Of a stretch of DNA of 64,000 bases, positions 8,413-16,090 are shown piece by piece. The DNA lies in contig AYSC01000014.1 of the NCBI GenBank assembly GCA_000503195.1, positions 32,526-96,525 on the forward strand. The letters are read 5' to 3'. This stretch comes from Blastomonas sp. CACIA14H2 (GTDB lineage: Bacteria > Pseudomonadota > Alphaproteobacteria > Sphingomonadales > Sphingomonadaceae). The notes under the pieces were generated by a model. That model made no database searches. It saw only the letters and a list, made by a program, of their open reading frames with translations, and was not told the DNA's origin. Each line of letters opens with the position of its first letter. Within the stretch, counting starts at the first letter, position 1. Made by a program: the position numbers and the translations under genes.

Positions 8413-10177
8413 TAACAGGCTCCTTGGCGCCATCGGCATTGCCCTTCAGCAGCTCGCGGACCACCAGCGTGGCGTGGTCGGGATTCTGCCGGACGAAATT
8501 CTGGATCAGCAAAGCGCGCTCCTGATAGGTCGAGGCGGCGTTGATCATGTCGAGCGTGACCGGCTCGTTCTCCTTGGCCGGGCGGGCGCCTGCGCCATTG
8601 GCATCCCGGCCGTCATTGCCCAGTGCCTGGGACAGCAGTTCGCCGGTTTCCGCCGCCTTCACCGCATCCGCCGCCGCCTTGTCATCGGCCTTCTGGCGGG
8701 TGTAGCGCTTGAGCAGCGGGCGACCGATGCCGAAGATCAGCGCCAGCGCGACGAGCAGCGCGGAGACGTTGCGCACCACCATGTTGAACCAGCTCGCCTC
8801 GTAGAAGGGCTCCTCGACCTTGGTGACGGGCTCGAAATTGCGCGACGAGATCGCGACCTGGTCGCCGCGCGCGGTATCGAAGCCGATCGCGCCCTTGACC
8901 AGCGCCTCGATGGCGGCGATTTCCTGCGGGCTGCGCTCCTTGCCGCCGGGCAGGTTCTTCACCGCGACCGCAACCGAGATGCGGGTGACCTTGCCCGAAG
9001 GCTCCTTGGTCACCGCGATCTGGCGGCCCAGCTCGAAATTGCGGTTGGTCTGCTCGTTGCGCGTGGTCGGCGCACCGGGCGCGGCGGCTTCGGCGCCGGT
9101 CAGCTGGCCACCGGCCTGCGGCGTGACATTGGGATCGGCGGGCGGCTGGTTGGCCAGCGCGCCGGGGACACCGCCGGCAGGTGCAGGATTGGTCTCGGTT
9201 GAGATCGACGTCTGCTCGCTCTTCACCCGCGCTTCATCGGCGGGGAAGCTTTCGGTCGTCGCCTGGCGCTCGGTCATGTTGATCTCGGTCGAGACCTCGG
9301 CAACGAAATTGCCGGCGCCCAGAACCGGGGTCAGCAGCGCGTTGAGCTGGCGGCGATAGCGTTCCTCGATCGCTTCCTTCATCTCGATCTGCTGTTCGAC
9401 ACCGTTCATGCCGGTCTTGCCGTCGCCCGAAAGCAGGCGGCCGTTCTGGTCGACGACCGAGACATTGTCCGCCGACAGCCCGGGGACCGAGCTGGCGACG
9501 AGATGGATGATCGCCTGGACCTGCGATTCGGGCAGGCGTCCGGCATTGGCGAGCTGCAGCACCACCGAGGCGGCGGGTTCGTTGCGGTCGCGGATGAACA
9601 CGCTGGGCGGTTCGACCGCCAGATGCACGCGCGCGGAGACCACCGATTCCATCGCCTCGATGCTGCGCGCCAGATCGAGCTCGCGCGCGGCGCGGAGCTT
9701 TTCATTCTCCACCGCGCGGCTGGCGCCCATCGGCATCGACGAGATCAGCTCGTCGCCGCTCGGCGCGCTCTTGGGCAGGCCCTGCGCAGCAAGCGCGATC
9801 TTGGCCTTGTGGTAATCCTCTTCGGAAACCATGATCGTGCCCGAGCTTTCCTCGAAGCTGTACGGAATGGTCGAGCTGTCGAGCGCGGCGATCACCGCCG
9901 CCTTGTCGCTATCGGGCAACCCACGGAACAGATCGCGCTGCGGCGGTTCGCGCAGCGCGGCCCAGGCAAGCACCGAGAGCAGCACGACGCCGAGAAAGCC
10001 GACCAGCGGCATCGCCCTGGACACCGCTGGCTGGCTCATGAAATTGCGGACCTGCGCCGGGATCGCGGTGCCGTTGAGCACGCGCGCGCCGGCACCTGCG
10101 CCGGTGTTGGGGCTCCCGGGGATCACTGCCGGGGCGGATCCGTCGACACTATTGGGGGTGATCGTGATATCGGACAT
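8405..10177 (-). CDS. fliF: Flagellar MS-ring protein FliF
   Basis: A 590-residue inner-membrane ring protein with two transmembrane helices (about residues 57-75, LVGFLGVVLLSVLAWAAL; and about 468-488, VVRNVSALLVALALIFGIG) bracketing a large periplasmic part. The YscJ/FliF region is clear (MPMGASRAVENEKLRAARELDLARSIEAMESV, ARVHLAVEP) and the C-terminal tail that docks FliG is present. Normal length for the family. Three bases separate its start from the fliE stop. Confidence 0.95.
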   Translation of the reverse strand: MSDITITPNSVDGSAPAVIPGSPNTGAGAGARVLNGTAIPAQVRNFMSQPAVSRAMPLVGFLGVVLLSVLAWAALREPPQRDLFRGLPDSDKAAVIAALDSSTIPYSFEESSGTIMVSEEDYHKAKIALAAQGLPKSAPSGDELISSMPMGASRAVENEKLRAARELDLARSIEAMESVVSARVHLAVEPPSVFIRDRNEPAASVVLQLANAGRLPESQVQAIIHLVASSVPGLSADNVSVVDQNGRLLSGDGKTGMNGVEQQIEMKEAIEERYRRQLNALLTPVLGAGNFVAEVSTEINMTERQATTESFPADEARVKSEQTSISTETNPAPAGGVPGALANQPPADPNVTPQAGGQLTGAEAAAPGAPTTRNEQTNRNFELGRQIAVTKEPSGKVTRISVAVAVKNLPGGKERSPQEIAAIEALVKGAIGFDTARGDQVAISSRNFEPVTKVEEPFYEASWFNMVVRNVSALLVALALIFGIGRPLLKRYTRQKADDKAAADAVKAAETGELLSQALGNDGRDANGAGARPAKENEPVTLDMINAASTYQERALLIQNFVRQNPDHATLVVRELLKGNADGAKEPVNA

Positions 10178-10180
10178 GGA

Positions 10181-10525
10181 TTACACCGGCATGTTCATGA
10201 TGTCCTGATAAGCGGACAGCAATTTGTTACGGACCTGCAGCGTCGCTTCGAAACCGATCGACGCCTTCTGCTTGGCCATCATCACCGCCGCGATGTCGGT
10301 GGTCTGGCCCATTTCATAGGCGGTCGCTGCGTCCGAAGAGGCGTGCTGCACCTGGTTGACCTGATCGAGCGCGGTCTTGAGCGTGCCCGAAAAGCCGTCG
10401 GGCTTGGTTTCGGTCGGCTCGGTGCCCAGCATGGGGGATTTCTTGCTGAGCTGCTGGAGCGCGCTGTTCTGCTGCAGGATGGCGTTGCGCGCGGCCATGA
10501 TGGAGCTGCTGATATTGGTGCTCAT
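10181..10525 (-). CDS. fliE: Flagellar hook-basal body protein FliE
   Basis: A 114-residue protein with the FliE C-terminal signature (VMMAKQKASIGFEATLQVRN, KLLSAYQDIMNMPV). FliE joins the MS ring to the proximal rod and is itself exported, so no signal peptide is expected or seen. It begins 20 bases after the regulator gene and leads the structural part of the operon. Confidence 0.93.
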   Translation of the reverse strand: MSTNISSSIMAARNAILQQNSALQQLSKKSPMLGTEPTETKPDGFSGTLKTALDQVNQVQHASSDAATAYEMGQTTDIAAVMMAKQKASIGFEATLQVRNKLLSAYQDIMNMPV

Positions 10526-10545
10526 GGGTTAGGTCCCGTGTTCGA

Positions 10546-11853
10546 TCAGGCTGCGGCGGCCAGCTCGCGCATATTGGCGAGGCGGTAGCGCAGGGTGCGT
10601 TCGGAGATGCCGAGCATCTTGGCGGTTTCGCGGCGGTTGCCGCCATTCTCGTCGAGCGCGCGCTGGATCGCGTCATGCTCGACCGCGCGCGACAGGCTGT
10701 GCAGATCGCTGCCGCGCATCAGGCGGACCGAACCGGCCGCAGGCACCGGGTCGGCGCGCGGCGTGCTGATCGCGGGCGCGGCGGCCGGCTGGACGGGAGC
10801 GGGCGTGAACAGGCGCGCAGGGGCAAGGCCCAGATCCTCGGCTTCGATGACATCGCCCTCGCGCAGCACCAGCGCGCGCTGCAGCACGTTGCCCAGTTCG
10901 CGGGCATTGCCCGGCCAGCTGTGCGCCTGCAGCGTTTCGAGCGCCTCTGCGCTCAGCCAGGCGAAGTCGCCGGCATCGTTCTGCATGCGCAGCAGCATGG
11001 CGGCGGCGATGGCGCGGACATCCTGACGGCGATCGGCAAGGCGGGGGAGTGCGATCGGCATCACGTTGAGGCGCCAGTACAGGTCTTCGCGGAACTCGCC
11101 GGCGGCAACCAGCTCAGCGGCATCGCGGTTGGCGGCGGTGACGATGCGGACATCGACCTTGACCGCGCGGGTCTCGCCAACGGGAAGGACTTCGCCTTCC
11201 TGCAGCGCGCGCAGCAGCTTGGCCTGGAGCGCCAGCGGCAGCTCGGTGATTTCGTCGAGGAACAATGTGCCGCCATGCGCGGCGCGGAACAGGCCCTCGC
11301 CATCGGCCGATGCGCCGGTGAACGCACCCTTCTTGTGGCCGAACAGGATGGCCTCGACCATGGTTTCGGGGAGAGCGGCGCAGTTGACCGCGATGAACGG
11401 GCCCTTGGCGCGCGGGCTTTCGTCATGCACCAGACGGGCCATGCCCTCCTTGCCGGTGCCGGTTTCGCCCTGGATCAGAACCGCAGCCTCGCTGCGCGCG
11501 ATACGGGCGGCATAGCCCATCAGCTTGGCCATCGCGGGTTCGCCGACGGCGGGGCCGCGTCCGGCACGCAACAGCTCTGCCACCAGCGCCAGGCCCAGCG
11601 CCATGTCGTCGAAGCCGAAGGCGATGCGCGCGGGCAGGCCGTTGGCGGCGCGGACGAGCGACGGTGCGCCGTCGCGAAGATCGATGAGAATGTCACGATG
11701 GCTGGCCGATGCGATTTCCGCGGCCATCAGCACCTTGGCGGTCTGCACGGTCGCAGCACCTGCGGCAACCGGCTTGATCCAGGCCGATGCGAGCCAGCTT
11801 TCCAGCATGGGCAGATTTTCACGAACCGCATCGCTGATAGTGCATTCGATCAT
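10546..11853 (-). CDS. Sigma-54-dependent flagellar regulator, FleQ/FlbD-like
   Basis: A 435-residue enhancer-binding protein. Residues 1-100 are a degenerate receiver-like domain without a clear phosphorylatable Asp; the AAA+ domain has Walker A GETGTGKE (129-136), the sigma-54 contact loop GAFTGA (176-181), Walker B FLDE (198-201) and the arginine-finger region; the C-terminus is a Fis-type helix-turn-helix (GGNRRETAKMLGISERTLRY). I use the ATG at 11853; the open frame continues upstream through the promoter region but with no coding character. It heads the fli operon and lies divergent from the flagellins, so it very likely controls both. FleQ and FlbD cannot be told apart from sequence alone. 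Confidence 0.9.
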   Translation of the reverse strand: MIECTISDAVRENLPMLESWLASAWIKPVAAGAATVQTAKVLMAAEIASASHRDILIDLRDGAPSLVRAANGLPARIAFGFDDMALGLALVAELLRAGRGPAVGEPAMAKLMGYAARIARSEAAVLIQGETGTGKEGMARLVHDESPRAKGPFIAVNCAALPETMVEAILFGHKKGAFTGASADGEGLFRAAHGGTLFLDEITELPLALQAKLLRALQEGEVLPVGETRAVKVDVRIVTAANRDAAELVAAGEFREDLYWRLNVMPIALPRLADRRQDVRAIAAAMLLRMQNDAGDFAWLSAEALETLQAHSWPGNARELGNVLQRALVLREGDVIEAEDLGLAPARLFTPAPVQPAAAPAISTPRADPVPAAGSVRLMRGSDLHSLSRAVEHDAIQRALDENGGNRRETAKMLGISERTLRYRLANMRELAAAA

Positions 11854-11923
11854 TTTTTCAGTCCCCCGACTTAATGGATCGCGTTGGCCAGCCGTTACAC
11901 TGGCCCCCGCAGGTCCAAAGCAA

Positions 11924-11940
11924 AGCAATCGCCGTGCCAG
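11924..11940 (-). promoter_or_regulatory. Sigma-54 promoter for the regulator-fliE operon
   Basis: On the minus strand the bases read CTGGCACGGCGATTGCT, matching the sigma-54 consensus YTGGCACG-N4-TTGCW at every fixed position, with GG and GC exactly ten bases apart. A start about 12 bases past the GC would leave a 5' leader of roughly 60 bases before the regulator ATG at 11853. The regulator carries GAFTGA, so autoregulation is plausible. Confidence 0.85.
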
Positions 11941-11977
11941 ATCGGGAAAACGGCAGAAAATGGCCGCCCACACCCCC

Positions 11978-11991
11978 CTATATATATAAGG
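11978..11991. promoter_or_regulatory. AT-rich tract between enhancer boxes and sigma-54 promoter
   Basis: A run of alternating T and A (TATATATATAAG) in an otherwise GC-rich genome, placed between the GTCA-N6-TGAC boxes and the sigma-54 promoter. DNA bending between enhancer and promoter, for example by IHF, is common in such promoters; no exact IHF consensus is visible, so the role is inferred only from position. Confidence 0.3.
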
Positions 11992-12003
11992 CACACCACC
12001 GCC

Positions 12004-12069
12004 GCCAAAAAATTGACGGGTTTTGCCGGGCCGGGGCGTCAGAAAATTGACGCCTGTCGGCCAAATGAC
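12004..12069. promoter_or_regulatory. Three GTCA-N6-TGAC-type boxes in the divergent flagellar region
   Basis: Boxes lie at 12004-12017 (GCCA-N6-TGAC), 12038-12051 (GTCA-GAAAAT-TGAC, extended to a perfect GGCGTCA/TGACGCC inverted repeat) and 12056-12069 (GTCG-N6-TGAC). They resemble the published FleQ site GTCA-N6-TGAC with an A/T-rich centre. They are 90-155 bases upstream of the expected start from the sigma-54 promoter facing the operon, a classical enhancer distance, and also precede flagellin gene 1. The whole 335-base gap between 11853 and 12189 holds no gene. Confidence 0.65.
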
Positions 12070-12118
12070 AACCTGTTCGAAAGGTGTGTGAAAACTTCTT
12101 AATGGCTTTCCAACCGTG

Positions 12119-12141
12119 CCGTTAACCATGTCGAGGCCGCT
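12119..12141 (+). promoter_or_regulatory. Conserved CCGTY-N9-GAGGCCGC promoter-like element, flagellin 1
   Basis: CCGTT, nine bases, then GAGGCCGCT, 48 bases before the start codon. The same element occurs before all five flagellins at a nearly constant distance from the ATG, so it is probably the core promoter. GCCGCT recalls the GCCGATAA minus-10 of FliA (sigma-28) promoters, but no TAAA minus-35 is present; it does not fit sigma-54. Confidence 0.5.
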
Positions 12142-12188
12142 GACAGAAGCAGTGCGCCGCAAGATTGACCAAGCGAAAGGAAAGACTG

Positions 12189-13004
12189 ATGACTGTTATC
12201 GGAACGAATATCGGCGCCATCCGCGCTGCCAATGCCTCGACCGCTGCCCAGGCCATGCTGGGCCGCGCGATTGACCGCCTGTCGACCGGCAAGCGCATCA
12301 ACTCGGCCGCCGACGACGCTGCCGGCAATGCGATCGCCACCCGCATGACCTCGCAGATCCGCGGCCTCGGCCAGGCCGTCCGCAACGCCAATGACGGTAT
12401 CTCGCTGACCCAGACGGCCGAAGGCGGCATGAACGAGATCACCAACATGCTGCAGCGCATGCGTGAACTGGCCGTCCAGTCGGCATCGGGCACGCTGAGC
12501 AACAGCGACCGCACCAACCTGCAGGCGGAAGTCGCGGCGCTCATCCTTCAGGTCGACGATGTTGCCAACAAGACCAACTTCAACGGTGTGTCGCTGCTGA
12601 CCGCCGCTGGCCCCATTGCGATCCAGACCGGGATCGACTCGGGCGATGTCGTCAACATCACGCTCGCCAACGTCACCACCACTGGCCTTGCCGTCGGCAC
12701 TATCGATATCAGCACCGTCGCAGGCGCCGGCACCGCGCTGACCGCGCTCGACACGGCGCTGAACAACATCACCACCGCTCAGGCGAACCTGGGTGCCAGC
12801 CAGAACCGTCTGCAGGCGACCGTGTCGAGCCTGATCAACCGCTCGACCAACCTGTCGGAAGCCCGCTCGCGCATTCAGGACGCCAACTTCTCGGACGAGT
12901 CGACCAACCTCGCCAAGGCGCAGATCCTGAGCCAGGCATCGACCGCGATGCTCGCCCAGGCGAACCAGAGCCAGCAGGGTGTGCTCAGCCTGATCCGCTC
13001 GTAA
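12189..13004 (+). CDS. Flagellin 1 of five
   Basis: A 271-residue flagellin with only the conserved helical ends and a short centre: N-terminal D0/D1 region (LSTGKRINSAADDAAGNAIA, RMRELAVQSASGTL) and C-terminal D1/D0 region (GASQNRLQATVSSLINRSTN, ILSQASTAMLAQANQSQQGV). The start is the ATG of MTVIGTNIG, 24 bases inside a longer frame, by comparison with the other four copies. It is the most divergent copy (IGAIRAANASTAAQAMLGRA, FSDES for FSEES) and alone ends SLIRS. Filament subunit, exported by the FliF-P apparatus next door. Confidence 0.95.
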   Translation: MTVIGTNIGAIRAANASTAAQAMLGRAIDRLSTGKRINSAADDAAGNAIATRMTSQIRGLGQAVRNANDGISLTQTAEGGMNEITNMLQRMRELAVQSASGTLSNSDRTNLQAEVAALILQVDDVANKTNFNGVSLLTAAGPIAIQTGIDSGDVVNITLANVTTTGLAVGTIDISTVAGAGTALTALDTALNNITTAQANLGASQNRLQATVSSLINRSTNLSEARSRIQDANFSDESTNLAKAQILSQASTAMLAQANQSQQGVLSLIRS

Positions 13005-13032
13005 GACCGGAGGGTAAACTGATAACAGCATC

Positions 13033-13075
13033 GTCGGGAAAATGACGGGCGTCAAAATACTGGTCATATTTTGAC
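13033..13075. promoter_or_regulatory. GTCA-N6-TGAC-type boxes before flagellin 2
   Basis: One box at 13033-13046 (GTCG-GGAAAA-TGAC) and a variant at 13063-13075 (GTCA-TATTT-TGAC, five-base centre). The second is also the core of a longer inverted repeat, GTCAAAATA...TATTTTGAC, at 13051-13075. Same position relative to the gene as in the other leaders. Confidence 0.5.
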
Positions 13076-13095
13076 TTAAAGCCCGTCATTGCCCG

Positions 13096-13119
13096 CCGTT
13101 AATTCCTTTCGAGGCCGCT
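13096..13119 (+). promoter_or_regulatory. Conserved CCGTY-N10-GAGGCCGC element, flagellin 2
   Basis: CCGTT, ten bases (one more than in the other copies), GAGGCCGCT; 38 bases before the start codon. Putative core promoter of flagellin 2. Confidence 0.45.
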
Positions 13120-13156
13120 TAGGAGGGACCGAGCGCCCCATCGAAAGGAATATGAG

Positions 13157-13969
13157 ATGACTGTTATCGGAACGAATGTCGCGGCGCTTCGCGCCGCTAA
13201 CGCTTCGACCTCGGCCCAGATGAGCCTGTCGAAGTCGATCGATCGCCTGTCGACCGGCAAGCGCATCAACTCCGCTGCTGACGATGCCGCAGGCAATGCC
13301 ATCGCCACCCGCATGACCTCGCAGATCCGTGGCCTCAACCAGGCCGTGCGCAATGCGAATGACGGCATCTCGCTGACGCAGACGGCCGAAGGCGGCATGA
13401 ACGAGATCGTCAACATGATGCAGCGCATGCGCGAACTGGCCGTCCAGTCGGCCTCGGGCACGCTGGCCGCGGGCGACCGCACCAACCTGCAGGCGGAAGT
13501 CACCGCGTTGATCGCTCAGGTCAACGACGTCGCCGGCAAGACCAATTTCAACGGCGTCGCCCTGCTCAACACCGCAGGCCCCGTGACCATCCAGACCGGA
13601 AGCGCCTCGGGCGACACGATGAACATCGCGCTTGCTGACGTGACCGCCACGGGTCTGGGCATCAACGCCATCACCATCGCCACCGATGTCGGCGCCGCTG
13701 CCGCGCTGACCTCGCTCGACACCGCGCTCAACACCATCACCACCGCACAGGCGAACCTCGGCGCGAGCCAGAACCGTCTGCAGGCGACCGTCTCGAGCCT
13801 GGTCAACCGCTCGACCAACCTGTCGGAAGCGCGCTCGCGCATCCAGGATGCGAACTTCTCCGAGGAATCGACCAACCTCGCCAAGTCGCAGATCCTCAGC
13901 CAGGCATCGACGGCGATGCTCGCCCAGGCCAACCAGAGCCAGCAGGGCGTGCTGAGCCTCATCCGCTAA
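13157..13969 (+). CDS. Flagellin 2 of five
   Basis: A 270-residue flagellin, near-identical to copies 3-5 in the first 130 and last 90 residues and differing mainly in the centre (about residues 135-185, VTIQTGSASGDTMNIALADV). An AAGGAA sequence precedes the ATG. It has its own boxes and promoter-like element, so it can be transcribed separately from flagellin 1, 152 bases upstream. Confidence 0.95.
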   Translation: MTVIGTNVAALRAANASTSAQMSLSKSIDRLSTGKRINSAADDAAGNAIATRMTSQIRGLNQAVRNANDGISLTQTAEGGMNEIVNMMQRMRELAVQSASGTLAAGDRTNLQAEVTALIAQVNDVAGKTNFNGVALLNTAGPVTIQTGSASGDTMNIALADVTATGLGINAITIATDVGAAAALTSLDTALNTITTAQANLGASQNRLQATVSSLVNRSTNLSEARSRIQDANFSEESTNLAKSQILSQASTAMLAQANQSQQGVLSLIR

Positions 13970-13996
13970 AACCATCAGGGGGGCTGACGGGCGTTT

Positions 13997-14030
13997 GTCA
14001 AAAACATGACGCGTCCGCCAAAAAACTGAC
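13997..14030. promoter_or_regulatory. Paired GTCA-N6-TGAC-type boxes before flagellin 3
   Basis: Boxes at 13997-14010 (GTCA-AAAACA-TGAC, exact) and 14017-14030 (GCCA-AAAAAC-TGAC), centres 20 bases apart, that is two helical turns on the same face of the DNA. Confidence 0.6.
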
Positions 14031-14060
14031 GTCTTTCACTTAATTTCCCGCCAGCCCCAG

Positions 14061-14083
14061 CCGTCCAAGCGCTTGAGGCCGCC
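14061..14083 (+). promoter_or_regulatory. Conserved CCGTY-N9-GAGGCCGC element, flagellin 3
   Basis: CCGTC, nine bases, GAGGCCGC, 31 bases after the second box and 45 before the start codon. Putative core promoter. Confidence 0.45.
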
Positions 14084-14127
14084 TCAGCCATGGGGCGGTC
14101 GCAAGGAAGAAGTGAAAGGACTCAACA

Positions 14128-14958
14128 ATGACCGTTATTGGAACCAACGTTGCGGCCCTGAGGGCTGCCAATGCTTCGACCGCTGCCCAGAGCAGCCTGT
14201 CGAGGTCGATCGATCGCCTGTCGACCGGCAAGCGCATCAACTCCGCTGCCGACGATGCCGCAGGCAATGCCATCGCCACCCGCATGACCTCGCAGATCCG
14301 CGGCCTCAACCAGGCCGTGCGCAACGCGAACGACGGCATCTCGCTGGCGCAGACGGCCGAAGGCGGCATGAACGAAATCGTCAACATGATGCAGCGCATG
14401 CGCGAGCTGGCCGTCCAGTCGGCTTCGGGCACGCTGGTGGCGGGCGACCGTACCAACCTGCAGGCGGAAGTCACCGCGCTGCTCGCGCAGGTCGACGACG
14501 TCGCGGGCAAGACCACCTTCAACGGCGTGCAGCTGCTGAACGTGCCGCAGACCCCGGCGCCCGCTCCGACCATCGCCATCCAGACCGGCGTGAGCTCGGG
14601 TGACACCGTCCAGATCGCGACCGCCAACGTGACGGCAGCGGGTCTCGGCATCGATACCATCAACATCGGCACCGCTGCCGGCGCCGGCACCGCGCTGACC
14701 GCGCTCGACACCGCGCTCAACTCGATCACCACCGCACAGGCGAACCTCGGCGCGAGCCAGAACCGTCTGCAGGCGACCGTGTCGAGCCTGGTCAACCGCG
14801 CGACCAACCTGTCGGAAGCGCGCTCGCGCATCCAGGATGCCAATTTCTCGGAAGAATCGACCAACCTCGCCAAGGCTCAGATCCTCAGCCAGGCGTCGAC
14901 GGCGATGCTCGCCCAGGCCAATCAGAGCCAGCAGGGCGTGCTCAGCCTCATCCGATAA
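14128..14958 (+). CDS. Flagellin 3 of five
   Basis: A 276-residue flagellin, the longest copy, because of extra residues in the centre (VPQTPAPAPTIAIQTGVSSG instead of NTAGPVAIQTG). Conserved ends as in the other copies, with AASS-type differences (STAAQSSLSRSID; VNRATNLSEA). A GAAAGGA sequence precedes the ATG. Confidence 0.95.
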   Translation: MTVIGTNVAALRAANASTAAQSSLSRSIDRLSTGKRINSAADDAAGNAIATRMTSQIRGLNQAVRNANDGISLAQTAEGGMNEIVNMMQRMRELAVQSASGTLVAGDRTNLQAEVTALLAQVDDVAGKTTFNGVQLLNVPQTPAPAPTIAIQTGVSSGDTVQIATANVTAAGLGIDTINIGTAAGAGTALTALDTALNSITTAQANLGASQNRLQATVSSLVNRATNLSEARSRIQDANFSEESTNLAKAQILSQASTAMLAQANQSQQGVLSLIR

Positions 14959-14986
14959 GAGATGATGGGGGCCGACGGAGCGATGA

Positions 14987-15020
14987 GTCAGAAAATTGAC
15001 GCGTCCGACGAAAATTTGAC
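14987..15020. promoter_or_regulatory. Paired GTCA-N6-TGAC-type boxes before flagellin 4
   Basis: Boxes at 14987-15000 (GTCA-GAAAAT-TGAC, identical in core to the best box before flagellin 1) and 15007-15020 (GACG-AAAATT-TGAC), again 20 bases apart. Followed by the shared sequence GCTTTCTGCTTAA. Confidence 0.6.
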
Positions 15021-15049
15021 GCTTTCTGCTTAATTCCCCGTCGGCCTCA

Positions 15050-15072
15050 CCGTCAAAGGTCTTGAGGCCGCT
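15050..15072 (+). promoter_or_regulatory. Conserved CCGTY-N9-GAGGCCGC element, flagellin 4
   Basis: CCGTC, nine bases, GAGGCCGCT, 30 bases after the second box and 45 before the start codon. Putative core promoter. Confidence 0.45.
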
Positions 15073-15116
15073 CCTTTCAACGAGCTGCCGCAAGGAAGAC
15101 GTGAAGGGAACCACTT

Positions 15117-15935
15117 ATGACTGTTATCGGAACGAATGTCGCAGCGCTGCGCGCTGCAAACGCTTCGACCTCGGCCCAGATGAGCCTGTCGAAGTCGATC
15201 GATCGCCTGTCGACCGGCAAGCGCATCAACTCTGCCGCTGACGATGCGGCCGGCAATGCCATCGCCACCCGCATGACCTCGCAGATCCGTGGCCTCAACC
15301 AGGCCGTGCGCAACGCGAACGACGGCATCTCGCTGGCCCAGACGGCCGAAGGCGGCATGAACGAGATCGTCAACATGATGCAGCGCATGCGCGAGCTGGC
15401 CGTCCAGTCGGCTTCGGGCACGCTGGCTGGCGGTGACCGCGCCAACCTGCAGGCGGAAGTCACCGCCCTGCTCGCGCAGGTCGACGACGTGGCCGGCAAG
15501 ACCAACTTCAACGGCGTGTCGCTGCTGAACACCGCTGGCCCCGTTGCCATCCAGACCGGAATCGGTTCGGGCGACACGGTCAACATCGCGCTCGCCAACG
15601 TCACCACGGGTGCTTCGGGCCTTGCCATCGGCACGATCGACATCAGCACCGCCGCCGGTGCAGGCACCGCGCTGACCGCTCTCGACACTGCGCTCAACAC
15701 GATCACCACCGCACAGGCGAACCTCGGCGCGAGCCAGAACCGTCTGCAGGCGACCGTCTCGAGCCTGGTCAACCGCTCGACCAACCTGTCGGAAGCGCGC
15801 TCGCGCATCCAGGATGCGAACTTCTCCGAGGAATCGACCAACCTCGCCAAGTCGCAGATCCTCAGCCAGGCATCGACGGCGATGCTCGCCCAGGCCAACC
15901 AGAGCCAGCAGGGCGTGCTGAGCCTGATCCGCTAA
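15117..15935 (+). CDS. Flagellin 4 of five
   Basis: A 272-residue flagellin, almost the same as copies 2 and 5 at both ends (STSAQMSLSKSIDRLSTGKR; NFSEESTNLAKSQILSQAST). The central segment (VAIQTGIGSGDTVNIALANV, TTGASGLAIGTIDI) is its own. Like the others it lacks the large outer D2/D3 domains of enteric flagellin. Confidence 0.95.
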   Translation: MTVIGTNVAALRAANASTSAQMSLSKSIDRLSTGKRINSAADDAAGNAIATRMTSQIRGLNQAVRNANDGISLAQTAEGGMNEIVNMMQRMRELAVQSASGTLAGGDRANLQAEVTALLAQVDDVAGKTNFNGVSLLNTAGPVAIQTGIGSGDTVNIALANVTTGASGLAIGTIDISTAAGAGTALTALDTALNTITTAQANLGASQNRLQATVSSLVNRSTNLSEARSRIQDANFSEESTNLAKSQILSQASTAMLAQANQSQQGVLSLIR

Positions 15936-15962
15936 TGACGAATGGGGCTGGCGCGGCGGTGC

Positions 15963-15996
15963 GTCGGAAAATTGACGCGTCAGACGAGATTTTGAC
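15963..15996. promoter_or_regulatory. Paired GTCA-N6-TGAC-type boxes before flagellin 5
   Basis: Boxes at 15963-15976 (GTCG-GAAAAT-TGAC) and 15983-15996 (GACG-AGATTT-TGAC), 20 bases apart, followed by GCTTTCTGCTTAA as before flagellin 4. Confidence 0.55.
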
Positions 15997-16025
15997 GCTT
16001 TCTGCTTAACCGCCCGTCAGCCCCA

Positions 16026-16048
16026 CCGTCTTAGTCATTGAGGCCGCT
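16026..16048 (+). promoter_or_regulatory. Conserved CCGTY-N9-GAGGCCGC element, flagellin 5
   Basis: CCGTC, nine bases, GAGGCCGCT, 30 bases after the second box and 43 before the start codon. Putative core promoter. Confidence 0.45.
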
Positions 16049-16090
16049 ACATTTTTTGGAGCCGCCCCAGGAACGTGGAAGGAACCACAC

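Noticed and set aside
11854..12162. N-terminal extension of the flagellar regulator up to 12162
   Set aside because: It would translate the sigma-54 promoter and the box cluster; no coding character, and the ATG at 11853 gives a normal family length.
12070..12188. A sigma-54 promoter directly before flagellin 1
   Set aside because: GG and GC pairs there are 12 bases apart rather than 10, and the conserved GAGGCCGC block does not match the consensus.
14073..14603. Alternative frame overlapping flagellin 3
   Set aside because: A shadow of the flagellin frame, rich in Arg, His and Gln, with no ribosome site.
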